From JBHHZI01 sp046757965 (GTDB lineage Bacteria; Acidobacteriota; Polarisedimenticolia; SMYD01), in assembly GCA_046757965.1 (NCBI GenBank), contig JBHHZI010000012.1, positions 1 to 34,127 of the forward strand: 34,127 nucleotides of DNA, given 5' to 3'. This document shows, in pieces, positions 34,109 through 34,127 of the stretch (position 1 is its first letter; each line of letters starts with the position of its first letter). The notes beneath the pieces were generated by a model, which worked only from the letters and a program-made list of their open reading frames with translations, searched no databases and was not told where the DNA came from. The position numbers and the translations under genes were made by a program.

Positions 34109-34127
34109 GTGATCATCAGCGGGGCCC
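34109..34127 (+). CDS. Start of an unidentified gene (cut by window end)
   Basis: A perfect AGGAGG ribosome site at 34095-34100 is followed 8 bases later by GTG, and the frame (fMet-Ile-Ile-Ser-Gly-Ala) is open to the window end. Six codons are too few to identify the product. The site is divergent from the M19 gene, leaving a 176-base region with room for a promoter. Confidence 0.5.

Noticed and set aside
1..34127. CRISPR arrays, tRNA or rRNA genes, transposases and integrases
   Set aside because: I looked for regularly spaced repeats, cloverleaf-like ends and transposase or integrase motifs and found none.

Overview
The window is a GC-rich, gene-dense stretch of bacterial chromosome. It carries 24 supported protein genes, two of them cut by the window edges, plus one apparent gene remnant. 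No rRNA, tRNA, CRISPR array, transposase or integrase was seen. Lineage cannot be fixed from sequence alone. Many signal peptides, an outer-membrane barrel protein, and the combination of a large Asp-box propeller protein, M14 and M64 peptidases and a renal-dipeptidase homologue suggest a Gram-negative, peptide-using heterotroph, such as Acidobacteriota or a neighbouring phylum. A DUF1820 protein and an alginate-export-like barrel also recall Gammaproteobacteria. This placement is inference.

Layout. Positions 1-1708 hold the end of an ABC exporter ATPase and its permease. Positions 1823-5155 hold a catabolic arginine deiminase operon (arcA, arcB, arcC) with all key residues intact and no antiporter in view. 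Positions 5258-12218 encode two very large exported proteins: an esterase-PDZ-M14 carboxypeptidase fusion and an Asp-box beta-propeller protein. On the minus strand, 12169-17621 carries a GT2/GT-C glycosyltransferase fusion, a sodium:solute symporter and a secreted M64 metallopeptidase; the last two are coupled by an ATGA overlap. Positions 17691-18254 hold a 3' scrap that looks like a SpoIIE-type phosphatase and a small exported Arg-rich protein. YceI and a deacetylase/NTF2-like fusion follow on the minus strand. At 20707-21450 an HTH regulator with a palindrome over its promoter drives two tiny membrane proteins. The remainder (21473-34127) holds a nucleotidyltransferase, a GT2 enzyme, an amidohydrolase, an outer-membrane channel-like protein, a fatty-acid desaturase, DUF1820, a PQQ-type propeller, a MATE exporter, a PLP-dependent decarboxylase, an M19 dipeptidase and the first codons of one more gene.

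How the genes may work together. Several products fit an external-peptide economy. M14, M64 and M19 enzymes would cut peptides outside the cytoplasm. A sodium symporter would import small solutes. The arc operon would turn arginine into ornithine, ammonia, CO2 and ATP, and a group II decarboxylase would act on an amino acid. That is a reading of gene content, not proof of one pathway. The most interesting items are the three-domain M14 fusion, the self-regulating HTH/membrane module, the phosphatase remnant beside an Arg-rich exported protein, and a hairpin that contains the stop codons of two convergent genes. No gene-free stretch exceeds 300 bases.
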